Notes: generated from the letters alone by a model not told the origin. Shown: positions 54,298-63,902, numbered from the stretch's first letter. The stretch is DNA of 64,000 nt from Paenibacillus tritici (GCF_013204885.1 NZ_JABMKX010000004.1:372001-436000), one strand, 5' to 3'. Numbers and translations: made by a program.

Positions 54298-55182
54298 GTG
54301 CCGGTCAAGAGCTACAAACATATAGCTTCACTGCTTGCCTTCGTCGCACCCGCACTGATTATCTATTCATTATTTCTGCTGATTCCTACTATCGGCGGCA
54401 TGTATTACAGCTTCACCGACTGGAACGGACTCAACGCGAATTATTCATTTATCGGACTCGGCAATTTCATTGAAGCGCTGCGTGAAGATCCAGATTTCGT
54501 GCATGCGCTGCTGTTCACCCTGAAATATGTATTGTTCATGATTGTCCTGCAGAATGTGTTAGCGCTTATGCTGGCTGTGTTTATTGAGACGAAGACCCGC
54601 AGCAAGGGGTTCTTCCGGACGATCTTCTTCATGCCGAACATGATCAGCACCATCATCAGCGCATTCATGTGGACGTTCGTATTCTCCCAGGTGCTGCCGC
54701 AGCTTGCGGAGAAGACAGCCATGACTTTTCTGGACCAGCTATGGATTGGGAATCCCAAGGTCTCTTTCTATTCGATCATTATCGTATCGCTGTGGAATGG
54801 CGTAGGCTATATGATGATTATATATCTGGCTGCCCTGCAGGGGGTGCCGCAGAGTCTGAAGGAAGCCGCTGTGATTGACGGGGCCAGCCCCTTCCAGAGC
54901 TTCCGCAAAGTGACGCTGCCCATGATTACCCATGCCGTGACCATCTGCTTGTTCCTTACGCTGAACGGGGCATTCAAAGTGTTCGAGGTAGTCTATGGAC
55001 TCACCGGCGGCGGTCCAGGACGCAGTACCCAGGTCATTACGATGAATATATATGAAGAAGCCTTCTCCAACAACTTCCGGTATGGGTATGCGAGTGCCAA
55101 ATCCGTGATCCTGTTCGTCATTATCCTGCTGTTCACCTTCATCCAGATCGGTGTTATGAAAAGAAAAGAGGTGGAAGCATGA
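54298..55182 (+). CDS. Sugar ABC transporter permease (MalF-like)
   Basis: 294 residues, six membrane helices. EAA loop: LKEAAVIDGASPFQSFRKVT. N-terminal FVAPALIIYSLFLLIPTIGG and YGLTGGGPGRSTQVI are typical of MalF/UgpA-type permeases. GTG start with GGAGAGGAG upstream. The stop overlaps the next permease by 4 bases. Confidence 0.94.
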   Translation: MPVKSYKHIASLLAFVAPALIIYSLFLLIPTIGGMYYSFTDWNGLNANYSFIGLGNFIEALREDPDFVHALLFTLKYVLFMIVLQNVLALMLAVFIETKTRSKGFFRTIFFMPNMISTIISAFMWTFVFSQVLPQLAEKTAMTFLDQLWIGNPKVSFYSIIIVSLWNGVGYMMIIYLAALQGVPQSLKEAAVIDGASPFQSFRKVTLPMITHAVTICLFLTLNGAFKVFEVVYGLTGGGPGRSTQVITMNIYEEAFSNNFRYGYASAKSVILFVIILLFTFIQIGVMKRKEVEA

Positions 55183-56006
55183 GGCTGAACAAAGGAAGTT
55201 CCTTCCTCATCACATTGTTCCTCTGCGCAGGTGCGGTCATTTCCTTTTTCCCGATTTATCTGGCCATCATTAATTCTGTGAAGACCCAGGGAGAGATGTT
55301 CACCTCCTTCATCGCCCTGCCGACCCGGCTGCATTTCGAGAATTACAGCCAGGCCTTTCATAAAGTCCATCTGCTGAACAGCACGCTGAATTCGGTGATT
55401 GTCTCGGTTCTCGGAATCAGCGGCATCATCTTCTGTGCTGCCCTGGCCGGCTACAAGCTGTCCCGCACCTCCGGCAGACTGAGCGCTATGATCTTCTCGC
55501 TGTTCATCGCTTCCATGCTCGTCCCGTTCCATTCGATTATGATTCCGCTTACCCGTATGGCCAAAGCACTGCATGTCAGCGGCAGCACTTACGGGCTGGC
55601 AGTCATCTATATCGGGCTTGGCGTGAATATGGCGGTGTTCCTCTATCACGGGTTTGTGAAATCCATCCCCCGTGAACTGGAGGAGGCGGCGCGCATTGAC
55701 GGCTGCGGAGAGTTTCAGACCTTTTGGCGGATTATTTTTCCGCTACTCGTCCCGATTACCGTGACCATTGCAATTCTGGATTTCCTGTGGATCTGGAATG
55801 ACTTCCTGCTGCCGCTGCTGATGCTGACGGATTCAACCAAGTACACCCTGATTCTGTCTACGAATACCCTGTTCGGAGAATATAACAAGGAATGGCCGCT
55901 GATCCTGGCGGCACTGGTATTGACAGCGCTCCCTGTAATTCTTATCTATGGTTTCTTTCAGAAGTTTATTATGCAGGGAATTGCGGAAGGTGCTATTAAA
56001 GGCTAA
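55179..56006 (+). CDS. Sugar ABC transporter permease (MalG-like)
   Basis: 275 residues, six membrane helices, partner of the preceding permease. EAA loop: LEEAARIDGCGEFQTFWRII. N-terminal GAVISFFPIYLAIINSVKTQ is typical of MalG/UgpE. The start overlaps the upstream stop (ATGA), giving coupled translation. Confidence 0.94.
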   Translation: MRLNKGSSFLITLFLCAGAVISFFPIYLAIINSVKTQGEMFTSFIALPTRLHFENYSQAFHKVHLLNSTLNSVIVSVLGISGIIFCAALAGYKLSRTSGRLSAMIFSLFIASMLVPFHSIMIPLTRMAKALHVSGSTYGLAVIYIGLGVNMAVFLYHGFVKSIPRELEEAARIDGCGEFQTFWRIIFPLLVPITVTIAILDFLWIWNDFLLPLLMLTDSTKYTLILSTNTLFGEYNKEWPLILAALVLTALPVILIYGFFQKFIMQGIAEGAIKG

Positions 56007-56023
56007 ACAGAGAGGACAGGTGT

Positions 56024-58039
56024 ATGATGAACCAGCTGCGTTACGGAGTTGCTTATTATGATGAATACATGCCTTATGAACGTCTGGCAGAGGATATCGC
56101 CATGATGCAGGAAGCGGGCATTAACACGGTACGGATTGCCGAATCCACCTGGAGTACCCACGAGCCGCAGAATGGCGTCTTTGACTTCACCTCTGTGGAC
56201 CGGGTGCTGGATGCGATGGCAGCCGCCGGCATCGCAGTTATTGTTGGAACACCAACCTATGCGGTGCCAACCTGGCTGGTCAAGGAACATCCAGAGGTGC
56301 TGGCCGTAACTCCAAGGGGGCCCGGGAAGTATGGGGCCAGGCAGATCATGGATATTACGAGCCCGGCCTATCTGTTCCATGCGGAGCGGATCATCAGGAG
56401 GCTGATCGGCAGGGTATGCAAGCATCCGGCGGTTATCGGCTATCAGACGGACAACGAGACCAAGCATTATGATACGGCCGGAGATAATGTGCAGCATCTG
56501 TTCGTTAAGTATATGCGGGAGCGGTTCGGCACGCTGGAGGAGATCAACCGCCGCTTCGGTCTGGACTACTGGAGCAACCGGATCAACAGCTGGGAGGACT
56601 TTCCTGCGGTTACGGGCACCATTAACGGCAGCCTGGGTGCTGAATTTGCCCGCTTCCAGCGCGGGCTGGTGACGAATTTCCTCGCCTGGCAGGCTGCGCT
56701 GGTGAACGAGTATAAGCAAACGGGTCAATTCGTGACCCAGAACTTCGATTTTGACTGGCGCGGACACTCCTTCGGACTGCAGCCTGCTGTGGACCATTTC
56801 GCGGCGGCGGAGGCATTCGATATCGCCGGTGTGGACATCTACCATCCGTCACAGCATGAGCTGACAGGAACAGAGATTGCCTTCGGCGGCGACCTGACCC
56901 GTTCGCTGAAGCGCAGCAATTATCTTGTTCTGGAGACCCAGGCGCAGGCCTTCTCCCATTGGACGCCTTATCCTGGACAACTGAGGCTGCAAGCGTTCAG
57001 CCATCTGGCTTCCGGTGCGGACATGGTCGCCTACTGGCACTGGCATTCGATCCACAATTCCATGGAGACGTATTGGAAGGGCCTGCTCAGCCATGACTTC
57101 AAGCCCAATCCGGTGTATAACGAAGCGAAGACGATTGGCCGTGACTTCGCCCGCTTAAGCGATAAGCTCGCCGGCCTCCAGAAGCAGAACAAGGTGGCGG
57201 TCATGGTCAGCAACGAGGCGCTGACTGCCATGGAATGGTTCAAGCTTCCGGACGGCCAAGGCTATAATGATGTGGTCCGCTGGCTCTATGATGAGCTGTA
57301 CCGGATGAATGTCGAATGCGACTTCATCCCGCCCGGCTGTACAGAGCTGTCCCGCTACAGCCTGATTATTGTACCGGCGCTGTATGCTGTGGAAGACGAG
57401 CCGCTGGAACGCCTGAATGCGTATGTGCATCAAGGCGGACATATGGTCTTTTCCTTCAAAAGCGGGTTCACGAACGGAGATGTCCAGGTGCGGACAGCCG
57501 TGCAGCCGGGCATCATCAGCGAAGCCTGCGGGGTTACCTACAGCCAGTTCATAACTCCGCATGAGGTAAGTTTGAAGAATGAAAGCGGGGAGTATAGCGG
57601 CGAAGACCGGGAGGTCACAAGCTGGATGGAGCTGCTTACACCTACGACAGCCGAGGTCCTGTACCGTTACGGGCACCGGCATTGGGGGCAGTATGCCGCA
57701 GTGACCCGGAACCGCTACGGGAACGGAACTGCGGTCTATATCGGCTGCATGACCAGCCGGGGTCTGCTCAGCAGTATTCTGAAATCCGCAGTAGCGGAAG
57801 CCGGATTATGGGGGCCGGACCAGGAGCTGTCCTGGCCGCTGATTGTCAGAAGCGGAACCAACCGCCAGGGGGACAAGGTCCGTTACTATTTCAATTACAG
57901 CGATGACCCGCATCAGGTGCAATACCCTTACGGGACAGCGGTTGAGCTGCTCTCCGGCCAGGAGGCTATGCCGGGGGCAACCTTCGATCTGGAACCCTGG
58001 GGAGTGCTGATTATGCTGGAGACAAGCTCCGGGAGTTGA
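56024..58039 (+). CDS. GH42 beta-galactosidase
   Basis: A 671-residue GH42 enzyme. The TIM barrel starts YGVAYYDEYMPYERLAEDI. The acid/base Glu145 is in YQTDNETKHYD and the nucleophile Glu304 in YLVLETQAQ. YWHWHSIHNSMETYWKG and the trimerisation domain (VVRWLYDELYRMNVECDFI) are also typical. It lacks a signal peptide and would hydrolyse imported beta-galactosides. Last gene of the YesMN-controlled importer operon, 17 bases after the permease. Confidence 0.95.
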   Translation: MMNQLRYGVAYYDEYMPYERLAEDIAMMQEAGINTVRIAESTWSTHEPQNGVFDFTSVDRVLDAMAAAGIAVIVGTPTYAVPTWLVKEHPEVLAVTPRGPGKYGARQIMDITSPAYLFHAERIIRRLIGRVCKHPAVIGYQTDNETKHYDTAGDNVQHLFVKYMRERFGTLEEINRRFGLDYWSNRINSWEDFPAVTGTINGSLGAEFARFQRGLVTNFLAWQAALVNEYKQTGQFVTQNFDFDWRGHSFGLQPAVDHFAAAEAFDIAGVDIYHPSQHELTGTEIAFGGDLTRSLKRSNYLVLETQAQAFSHWTPYPGQLRLQAFSHLASGADMVAYWHWHSIHNSMETYWKGLLSHDFKPNPVYNEAKTIGRDFARLSDKLAGLQKQNKVAVMVSNEALTAMEWFKLPDGQGYNDVVRWLYDELYRMNVECDFIPPGCTELSRYSLIIVPALYAVEDEPLERLNAYVHQGGHMVFSFKSGFTNGDVQVRTAVQPGIISEACGVTYSQFITPHEVSLKNESGEYSGEDREVTSWMELLTPTTAEVLYRYGHRHWGQYAAVTRNRYGNGTAVYIGCMTSRGLLSSILKSAVAEAGLWGPDQELSWPLIVRSGTNRQGDKVRYYFNYSDDPHQVQYPYGTAVELLSGQEAMPGATFDLEPWGVLIMLETSSGS

Positions 58040-58128
58040 TCCGGCAACTGCTGCCGGAGAATAGCAAGGGTTGCTTTTCGCAGTGTTATTTGCTAACATA
58101 CGACGTAAGTTCATAAGCTTTTATTGTT

Positions 58129-58234
58129 CTCTAGGGTTCCGCAGCGAAGGTGAACACCGCTGGCTGGTCCGAGGGAGAACGCACGGATAGAGTTCATATC
58201 CGTGTATACACGGAGGGACAAAAGCCCGGGAGGT
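58129..58234 (+). ncRNA. Guanidine-I (ykkC) riboswitch
   Basis: The conserved ykkC-class blocks are all visible: CTAGGGTTCCGC, GGCTGGTCCGAG, the ACACGG stem side and GGGACAAAAGCCCGGGAG. The aptamer precedes a pair of SMR exporter genes of the YkkC/YkkD type, the known regulon. Binding of guanidinium should free the AAGCCCGGGAGG strand from the overlapping terminator and allow transcription. Confidence 0.93.
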
Positions 58235-58275
58235 ATCGTCTGCAGAGACGATAACCTTCCGGGCTTATTATTTTG
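58222..58275 (+). terminator. Riboswitch expression-platform terminator
   Basis: AAGCCCGGGAGGT...ACCTTCCGGGCTT with inner stem TATCGTC/GACGATA forms a long hairpin followed by ATTATTTT. Its left arm is part of the conserved 3' end of the guanidine aptamer, so aptamer and terminator are mutually exclusive. Confidence 0.88.
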
Positions 58276-58296
58276 AATCACAGGAGGCAGGACGGA

Positions 58297-58653
58297 ATGA
58301 AGAAGAGCACGAAGAGCTGGGTAATGATTGCAGGCGCAGCATGTTTTGAAGTGATATGGGTCATCGGGCTGAAGCACGCTGCTTCGCCTTGGGAATGGGC
58401 GGTAACGGCAGCAGCCATCCTGATCAGCTTCTATGCCCTCATCTGGGCCAGCGGCAGGCTGCCGGTGGGGACAGTCTATGCTGTGTTCGTGGGACTGGGG
58501 ACAGCAGGCACCGTTCTGGCGGGCGGAATTCTATTCCATGAGCCGCTGCGGCCGCTGAAGCTGCTGCTGATCGGCCTGCTGCTGGCAGGGGTGGTCGGGC
58601 TGAAGCTGGTGACGCCGGCCGAGGAACCTAAACAAGCAAAGGAGCTGAACTGA
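58297..58653 (+). CDS. ykkC: SMR-family guanidinium exporter subunit YkkC
   Basis: A 118-residue small multidrug-resistance protein with four membrane helices. The membrane-embedded Glu is in [15 protein letters not shown], and [20 protein letters not shown] matches YkkC. It is expected to pair with the next gene product as a proton-coupled guanidinium exporter (Gdx type). The riboswitch in its leader strongly supports this over a general drug-resistance role. AGGAGG precedes the ATG. Confidence 0.93.
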   Translation: MKKSTKSWVMIAGAACFEVIWVIGLKHAASPWEWAVTAAAILISFYALIWASGRLPVGTVYAVFVGLGTAGTVLAGGILFHEPLRPLKLLLIGLLLAGVVGLKLVTPAEEPKQAKELN

Positions 58654-58654
58654 T

Positions 58655-58969
58655 ATGGCATGGATCATGCTGGTTGCCGCAGGTTTATGCGAGATGTTCG
58701 GGGTAGCAATGATTGGCAAGCTGCACAAGAACCGGAATTGGCAGTCTGTCGCACTGCTTGTTCTGGGGTTCGGAGCAAGCTTCCTGCTGCTCTCCCTGGC
58801 GATGGAGAGCCTACCCATGGGGATAGCGTATGCGATCTGGACGGGGATCGGAGCGTCCGGGGCAGCGGTCATGGGAATGGTATTCTATGGTGAAGCGCGT
58901 GATCCTCGGCGGATTGCCTGCATCGTGCTGATCCTGGGGGCTGTCGCCGGGCTGAAGCTTATCGGCTGA
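58655..58969 (+). CDS. ykkD: SMR-family guanidinium exporter subunit YkkD
   Basis: A 104-residue partner subunit with four helices; the conserved Glu is in GLCEMFGVAMIG, and SLPMGIAYAIWTGIGASGA matches YkkD/SugE. The start is one base after the ykkC stop, so the two are made together and probably form an antiparallel heterodimer. Confidence 0.93.
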   Translation: MAWIMLVAAGLCEMFGVAMIGKLHKNRNWQSVALLVLGFGASFLLLSLAMESLPMGIAYAIWTGIGASGAAVMGMVFYGEARDPRRIACIVLILGAVAGLKLIG

Positions 58970-59077
58970 TTCTGCTCCAAACGTTACAGACTTAGACACT
59001 TGCCGGATGTTTCACAGGAGCTAATATGGTAAGTATAGTAAGTAATAACATTATCCTATAAGGAGACTTCCATTATT

Positions 59078-59941
59078 ATGAGCAAACCTGTATCTGATAC
59101 GATCATTTTACCGGATGGAGCTGTATTGCCGAGAGTGGGACAGGGAACCTGGCAGATCGGCGAGGAGCCTGCGAAGCGGGCAGAAGAGATTGCCGCATTG
59201 CGGCAAGGTGTGGAGCTGGGCATGAATCTGATTGATACGGCCGAGATGTACGGGGACGGCCGCTCCGAGGAGCTGGTCGGTGAAGCGCTGGAGGGCATCC
59301 GCGACAGCGTGTTCCTGGTCTCCAAGGTGTACCCGCATAATGCTGGCGGGACTAAGCTGGTCAGCAGCTGCGAAGCCAGCCTGAAGCGGCTGGGCACGGA
59401 TCATCTGGATCTGTACCTGCTGCATTGGCGCGGCACCATCCCGCTGGAAGAGACGGTGGAAGGGATGGAGGCCTTGGTCGCTTCGGGCAAAATAGTCCGC
59501 TGGGGCGTATCCAATCTGGATACCCCGGATATGCAGGAGCTGCTCCGCATTCCGGGCGGCAATCACTGCGCAGTGAACCAGGTGCTCTATCATCTTGGCT
59601 CAAGAGGCATCGAGCATGAGCTGCTGCCCTGGATGAGAGGCCACAAAATTCCTGTCATGGCGTATTCCCCGCTGGCCCAGGCAGGAACGCTGAGAAAAGG
59701 GCTGACCGAGAATGAAGCGGTCCAGCAGATCGCCCGGAATCACGGGGTCACCCCCCTGCAGGTTCTGCTGGCCTGGAGCATCCGCGAAGGGGATGTACTA
59801 GCTATCCCCAAGGCCGGAAGCGTCAAGCATGTGATTGAGAACGCGGCTGCCGGCAAGCTGGTGCTTACAGACGACGAGCTATGGCAGCTGGACGATGCTT
59901 TTCCGCAGCCGTCGTGGAAGGTTCCGCTGGATATGATCTGA
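59078..59941 (+). CDS. Aldo/keto reductase
   Basis: A 287-residue NADPH-dependent oxidoreductase of the AKR superfamily. The catalytic tetrad is visible: Asp and Tyr in NLIDTAEMYGDG, Lys in FLVSKVYP and His in LYLLHWRG. Cofactor-binding residues appear near AIPKAGSVKHV. AAGGAG precedes the ATG. It is a monocistronic unit with its own terminator. The substrate is unknown. Confidence 0.93.
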   Translation: MSKPVSDTIILPDGAVLPRVGQGTWQIGEEPAKRAEEIAALRQGVELGMNLIDTAEMYGDGRSEELVGEALEGIRDSVFLVSKVYPHNAGGTKLVSSCEASLKRLGTDHLDLYLLHWRGTIPLEETVEGMEALVASGKIVRWGVSNLDTPDMQELLRIPGGNHCAVNQVLYHLGSRGIEHELLPWMRGHKIPVMAYSPLAQAGTLRKGLTENEAVQQIARNHGVTPLQVLLAWSIREGDVLAIPKAGSVKHVIENAAAGKLVLTDDELWQLDDAFPQPSWKVPLDMI

Positions 59942-59976
59942 TATGGATGTGACCCTGATATAGTGTAAGGCTGCGA

Positions 59977-60006
59977 GGCTGTCTCCACAGTGGAGACGGC
60001 TTTTTT
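59977..60006 (+). terminator. Terminator after the aldo/keto reductase
   Basis: GGCTGTCTCCA-CAG-TGGAGACGGCT forms a strong stem with one wobble, followed by TTTTTT. Confidence 0.9.
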
Positions 60007-60132
60007 GCAGTGCGTGCCCTTAGGGAATTCATGATATTTTATGAAAAATGGTGCATTCTATAAAGATTATTATAGGCCGCCAGGAGCATTGGAAATACCG
60101 GACTTTAGCCCCTTGGCAGGAACTCTTAAATG

Positions 60133-60155
60133 TTGTCAACAACGTTCATGACGAA
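60133..60155. promoter_or_regulatory. TTGTCA...TGACGAA inverted repeat, possible MtlR site
   Basis: TTGTCA and TGACGAA face each other across 10 bases, about 120 bases before mtlA. MtlR-activated mtl promoters in Bacillales carry TTG-NCA type half-sites, so this is a reasonable candidate, but the match is loose. Confidence 0.3.
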
Positions 60156-60179
60156 ACCGTGTTTTCAATTTGATGACAA

Positions 60180-60193
60180 AGAAAGCGCTTTGA
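60180..60193. promoter_or_regulatory. cre-like box upstream of mtlA
   Basis: AGAAAGCGCTTTGA contains the palindrome AAAGCGCTTT and matches cre at 12 of 14 positions (the outer T and C differ). Located ~85 bases before mtlA; glucose repression of mannitol genes by CcpA would fit. Confidence 0.45.
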
Positions 60194-60275
60194 TTTACGA
60201 TGTGTTCAAAGGGAATAACCTTTCAGGAAGAGTAGCGGAAAGGCTTCCATTCATTTCAATAAGGGGGCATCTTAA

Positions 60276-61715
60276 ATGGCCACAACGGCAACTACGCAAA
60301 CTTCATCCGGCGGTGCAAGGGTGAAGGTTCAACAATTTGGTCGTATGCTCAGCGGTATGGTTATGCCGAATATCGGCGCTTTTATCGCCTGGGGATTAAT
60401 TACAGCATTATTCATTCCAACCGGCTGGTATCCTAATGAAAGCCTGGCAGCACTGGTAGGCCCAATCATTACTTACCTGCTTCCGCTGCTGATCGGTTAC
60501 ACCGGCGGACAGATGGTTCACGGCAAACGCGGCGCTGTCATCGGCGCTCTGGTGACCATGGGGGTTATCGTCGGCTCAACCATTCCAATGTTCCTCGGTG
60601 CCATGATTGTCGGTCCGCTGGCCGCCTGGGTTCTGAAGCAGTTCGACAAAGCGGTGGATGGCAAAATCAGAGCCGGTTTTGAAATGCTTGTCAATAACTT
60701 CTCCCTTGGTATTATCGGCGGGGCTTTGACCCTTGGAGCGCTTAAAGGGGTTGGACCTCTGGTTCAGGGATTGACCAATATTTTGTCAAATGGCGTTGAG
60801 TTTCTGGTTAACCATAACCTGCTGCCGCTCATCAACATCATCATTGAGCCGGCCAAAGTATTGTTCCTGAACAATGCGATCAACCACGGTGTACTGGGCC
60901 CGATTGCGCTTGAAGAATCACAAAGAATCGGCAAATCCATCCTGTTCATGCTTGAATCGAATCCGGGTCCCGGTCTGGGTATCCTGCTTGCTTACTGGCT
61001 GGCGGGTAAAGGCTCTGCGAAATCTTCCGCACCAGGCGCCATCATCATTCACTTCCTGGGCGGTATTCATGAGATCTACTTCCCTTACATCCTGATGAAT
61101 CCGCGTCTGATTCTGGCTGTCATCGGCGGCGGGATGTCCGGGACATTCACCTTCCAGATGCTGGGTGCAGGACTTACAGCTTCTCCTTCTCCAGGAAGTA
61201 TTCTTGCTTACTTCGCAATGACACCTAAGGGCGGATATCTTCCGATGATTGCCGGTGTAGTCGTTGCTACAATCGTGTCCTTCCTGATCGCGGCAGTACT
61301 CTTGAGATCCTCCAAGAAGAACGATGAAGAAGAGATTGATCTGGAAGAAGCAGCAGCTAAGATGAAAGACATGAAGTCTGCCGGTACAGCAGCTCAGACT
61401 GCCGCAACCGTAGCCGCAGCTTCCAATGTCCGCACCAAAGCCAATGTGAACAAAATCGTCTTCGCTTGTGATGCAGGGATGGGCTCAAGTGCCATGGGGG
61501 CTTCGGTCCTGAGAAAGAAACTGCAAAATGCTGGGGTGAACATCACTGTTACGAACTCTGCTGTCAGTGAAATTCCGGCGGATGCCGACATCGTGGTTAC
61601 GCAGAAAACCCTTACAGACCGTGCGATTGCCAGCAATCCAAGGGCAGAGCATATCTCGATCGACAACTTCCTGAAGAGCCCGAAATACGATGAGCTTGTG
61701 GAACGTTTGAAGTAA
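60276..61715 (+). CDS. mtlA: Mannitol-specific PTS enzyme IICB
   Basis: A 479-residue membrane protein that imports mannitol and phosphorylates it to mannitol-1-phosphate. The EIIC part (residues ~20-345) has GRMLSGMVMPNIGAFIAWGL, NNAINHGVLGPIA and GGIHEIYFPY (His265). A charged/Ala-rich linker leads to the EIIB domain with phospho-acceptor Cys398 in VFACDAGMGSSAMGAS. No EIIA is fused; it is encoded by mtlF downstream. AAGGGGG precedes the ATG. The length matches B. subtilis MtlA closely. Confidence 0.96.
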   Translation: MATTATTQTSSGGARVKVQQFGRMLSGMVMPNIGAFIAWGLITALFIPTGWYPNESLAALVGPIITYLLPLLIGYTGGQMVHGKRGAVIGALVTMGVIVGSTIPMFLGAMIVGPLAAWVLKQFDKAVDGKIRAGFEMLVNNFSLGIIGGALTLGALKGVGPLVQGLTNILSNGVEFLVNHNLLPLINIIIEPAKVLFLNNAINHGVLGPIALEESQRIGKSILFMLESNPGPGLGILLAYWLAGKGSAKSSAPGAIIIHFLGGIHEIYFPYILMNPRLILAVIGGGMSGTFTFQMLGAGLTASPSPGSILAYFAMTPKGGYLPMIAGVVVATIVSFLIAAVLLRSSKKNDEEEIDLEEAAAKMKDMKSAGTAAQTAATVAAASNVRTKANVNKIVFACDAGMGSSAMGASVLRKKLQNAGVNITVTNSAVSEIPADADIVVTQKTLTDRAIASNPRAEHISIDNFLKSPKYDELVERLK

Positions 61716-61765
61716 GAAGCAGAAGTGTACAATTTAAGTATAGGATAAAAATGTTAAATAAGGAG

Positions 61766-61793
61766 ACGCTGGCCCCCAAAGCCAGCGTTTGTC
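61766..61793 (+). terminator. Hairpin between mtlA and mtlR
   Basis: ACGCTGGC-CCCCAAA-GCCAGCGT followed by TTGTCTCC, 50 bases after mtlA. The short T run suggests partial termination or a stabilising hairpin, giving less mtlR than mtlA mRNA. Confidence 0.55.
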
Positions 61794-61819
61794 TCCATAT
61801 AGGGCGAGGGTTTGCGGAA

Positions 61820-63886
61820 ATGAGAAAAATTACCGCCAGACAGCGCCAGATTCTCTGGCTTCTGCTCGGAGTCAACGGAGAAATTACAGCCGTGAAAATC
61901 GCCGAGGCTACCGGTGTCAGCGTAAGAACGGTACACCGGGAGATGGAGGATATTGAGTCCGCGCTGAAGAATTTCGGTCTTGATCTGATCAGGAAATCAG
62001 GGAAAGGCATACAATTGAGCGGCCCGGAGGCCGGTCTTGCAGAGCTGCGCCTGTTTTTGCGGGAAGAGAAGCCGGCCGAGTATTCCGGGGAGGACCGCAA
62101 GGTGTATGAGCTATGCGCCCTGCTGGAGGCAGAGGAGCCGGTGAAGCTGTTTACCCTTGCCCATTCCCTTCAGGTGACGGTGGCTTCCGTCAGCTATGAT
62201 CTGGATGAACTGGAGCACTGGGTCCGCAAGTTCGGCCTGGAGCTGGTCCGCAGAAGAGGCTATGGGGTTGAAATCACCGGCAGTGAGATCGACAAGCGCC
62301 GGGCGGTTGCCCGGCTGGCCGCCGAACATCTGGACCTCTCCGATCTGGTCGGTCATGGTTCCTTGGCCGAGAGTAACCCTGCCTTCCGGGTTCTGCTGAC
62401 TACGGTAGGCAAGTCAAATCTCATGGAGATTGAGAATACGCTGTGGGATATGGAATGGAAGTGGACGGCCGAGCTGCCGGAGATTGTCTATATGGAGATG
62501 CTGCTGGGTCTTGCTGTAACGACCCGGCGGATTGAAATCGGACGGAGCATCGACAGCGGAGAAGAAGCGGGTTATTCCAGAGTGTCGGACCACCGCAATA
62601 TTGCCGGGGCCGAGCGATTCGTGCAGCAGCTTGAAATGGTGCTTAAGATGAAGATTCCCCGGGTAGAGATCCTGTATATTGCAGGATTATTCGACCGGGT
62701 CCAGGATTCCTTCTCCTCCTCAGGCTATGCCTATGGCGATATTGAATTAATGGAGATTGTCTACAAGCTGACGGAGAGTGTGGTCAAGCGCACAGGGCTT
62801 CCCTTCCAGAGTGACCGCACTCTGCGCGAGGGGCTGCTGGAGCATATTGATCCGGCGCTGAAGCGGATTCGTGAAGGCACCCGCATCCGCAATCCGCTGC
62901 TTGGCCCCATCCGCAGGGATTATGAATATCTGTTCAACATCGTCCGTGCCTCCGTAGAGGATATGGAGCTGGAGCTTGAGATTCCGGATGAAGAAATCGG
63001 CTTTCTCGTCATGCATTTCGGAGCCTCCTCAGAGCGGCTCAACCAGCTAAGGCGCAATGTTAGGGCGATTCTGGTCTGCGCCAGCGGACTTAGCTCCTCC
63101 CGTCTGCTGGCTACCCGGCTGACTAAGGAAATGCCGCAGATTGAGATTCTCGGCAATATATCCTGGTATGAAGCTGCACGGCTGCCGGATGTGGATTACG
63201 ATCTGATTATCTCGACCATTGATCTGCCGATTGATAAGGAGCGTTACATCAAGATCAGCCCCCTGCTCACAGCGGAAGAGATCGAGAAGCTGCTGAGCTA
63301 TATCCAGAACATCACGCTGCGCGAACGGGAGAACAGAACATCCGGCGGGCCGGACCAGCCGGTGCGGAAGGAAGCGTCCCTTGAACAGCTTAGGAGCTAC
63401 AAGGGCATTCTGGATGAGATCGTCAGTCTGCTGGAGCGGTTCCGGTTCCATCCAATCAACAACAAGGGGATGGATTTGTATGCGACATTAGTGGAAATGC
63501 TGGAGATGCTGAGTGGACACGGTGTGGTCGGGGATGCCGGAATTGTGCTGGAGCGGCTGCTCGAACGGGAGCGGATGACCAGTCAGGTGATCCCGGATAC
63601 CGCGCTCGCTCTTTTCCATACCCGAAGCAGTCATATTCACCTGTCGTCGCTGACCCTGTACCGGCTGCATCAGCCCGTCATTCTGGAGGGAGATACAGAG
63701 GTCAGAGTCATTCTGCTCATGCTGGCTCCGCGCAGGCTGTCTAAGGAGAGTCTGGAGGTGCTCAGCGAGATCAGCGCCTTGCTGCTTAACTCCGAGCTGG
63801 TCCAATTGCTGGAGGAACGTACAGAGACAGAGATCCGGGGGTACCTGTCCTCGGAGCTGCTGCATTTTTTCCAAAATAAACTTTGA
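61820..63886 (+). CDS. mtlR: Mannitol operon activator MtlR
   Basis: 688 residues. DNA-binding helix-turn-helix domains, two PTS-regulation domains, an EIIB-Gat-like domain and an EIIA-Mtl-like domain in that order. With this start, PRD2 histidines fall at His342 (LLEHIDPA) and His399 (LVMHFGAS), the EIIB-like Cys at 420 (VCASGLSSS) and the EIIA-like His at 600 (LFHTRSSH). These equal, or differ by one from, the regulatory residues described for B. subtilis MtlR. That supports the start over an upstream ATG at 61751 that overlaps the hairpin. HPr phosphorylates and activates it; MtlA and MtlF modulate it. Confidence 0.95.
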   Translation: MRKITARQRQILWLLLGVNGEITAVKIAEATGVSVRTVHREMEDIESALKNFGLDLIRKSGKGIQLSGPEAGLAELRLFLREEKPAEYSGEDRKVYELCALLEAEEPVKLFTLAHSLQVTVASVSYDLDELEHWVRKFGLELVRRRGYGVEITGSEIDKRRAVARLAAEHLDLSDLVGHGSLAESNPAFRVLLTTVGKSNLMEIENTLWDMEWKWTAELPEIVYMEMLLGLAVTTRRIEIGRSIDSGEEAGYSRVSDHRNIAGAERFVQQLEMVLKMKIPRVEILYIAGLFDRVQDSFSSSGYAYGDIELMEIVYKLTESVVKRTGLPFQSDRTLREGLLEHIDPALKRIREGTRIRNPLLGPIRRDYEYLFNIVRASVEDMELELEIPDEEIGFLVMHFGASSERLNQLRRNVRAILVCASGLSSSRLLATRLTKEMPQIEILGNISWYEAARLPDVDYDLIISTIDLPIDKERYIKISPLLTAEEIEKLLSYIQNITLRERENRTSGGPDQPVRKEASLEQLRSYKGILDEIVSLLERFRFHPINNKGMDLYATLVEMLEMLSGHGVVGDAGIVLERLLERERMTSQVIPDTALALFHTRSSHIHLSSLTLYRLHQPVILEGDTEVRVILLMLAPRRLSKESLEVLSEISALLLNSELVQLLEERTETEIRGYLSSELLHFFQNKL

Positions 63887-63902
63887 AAGTGAGAGAAATC
63901 AT

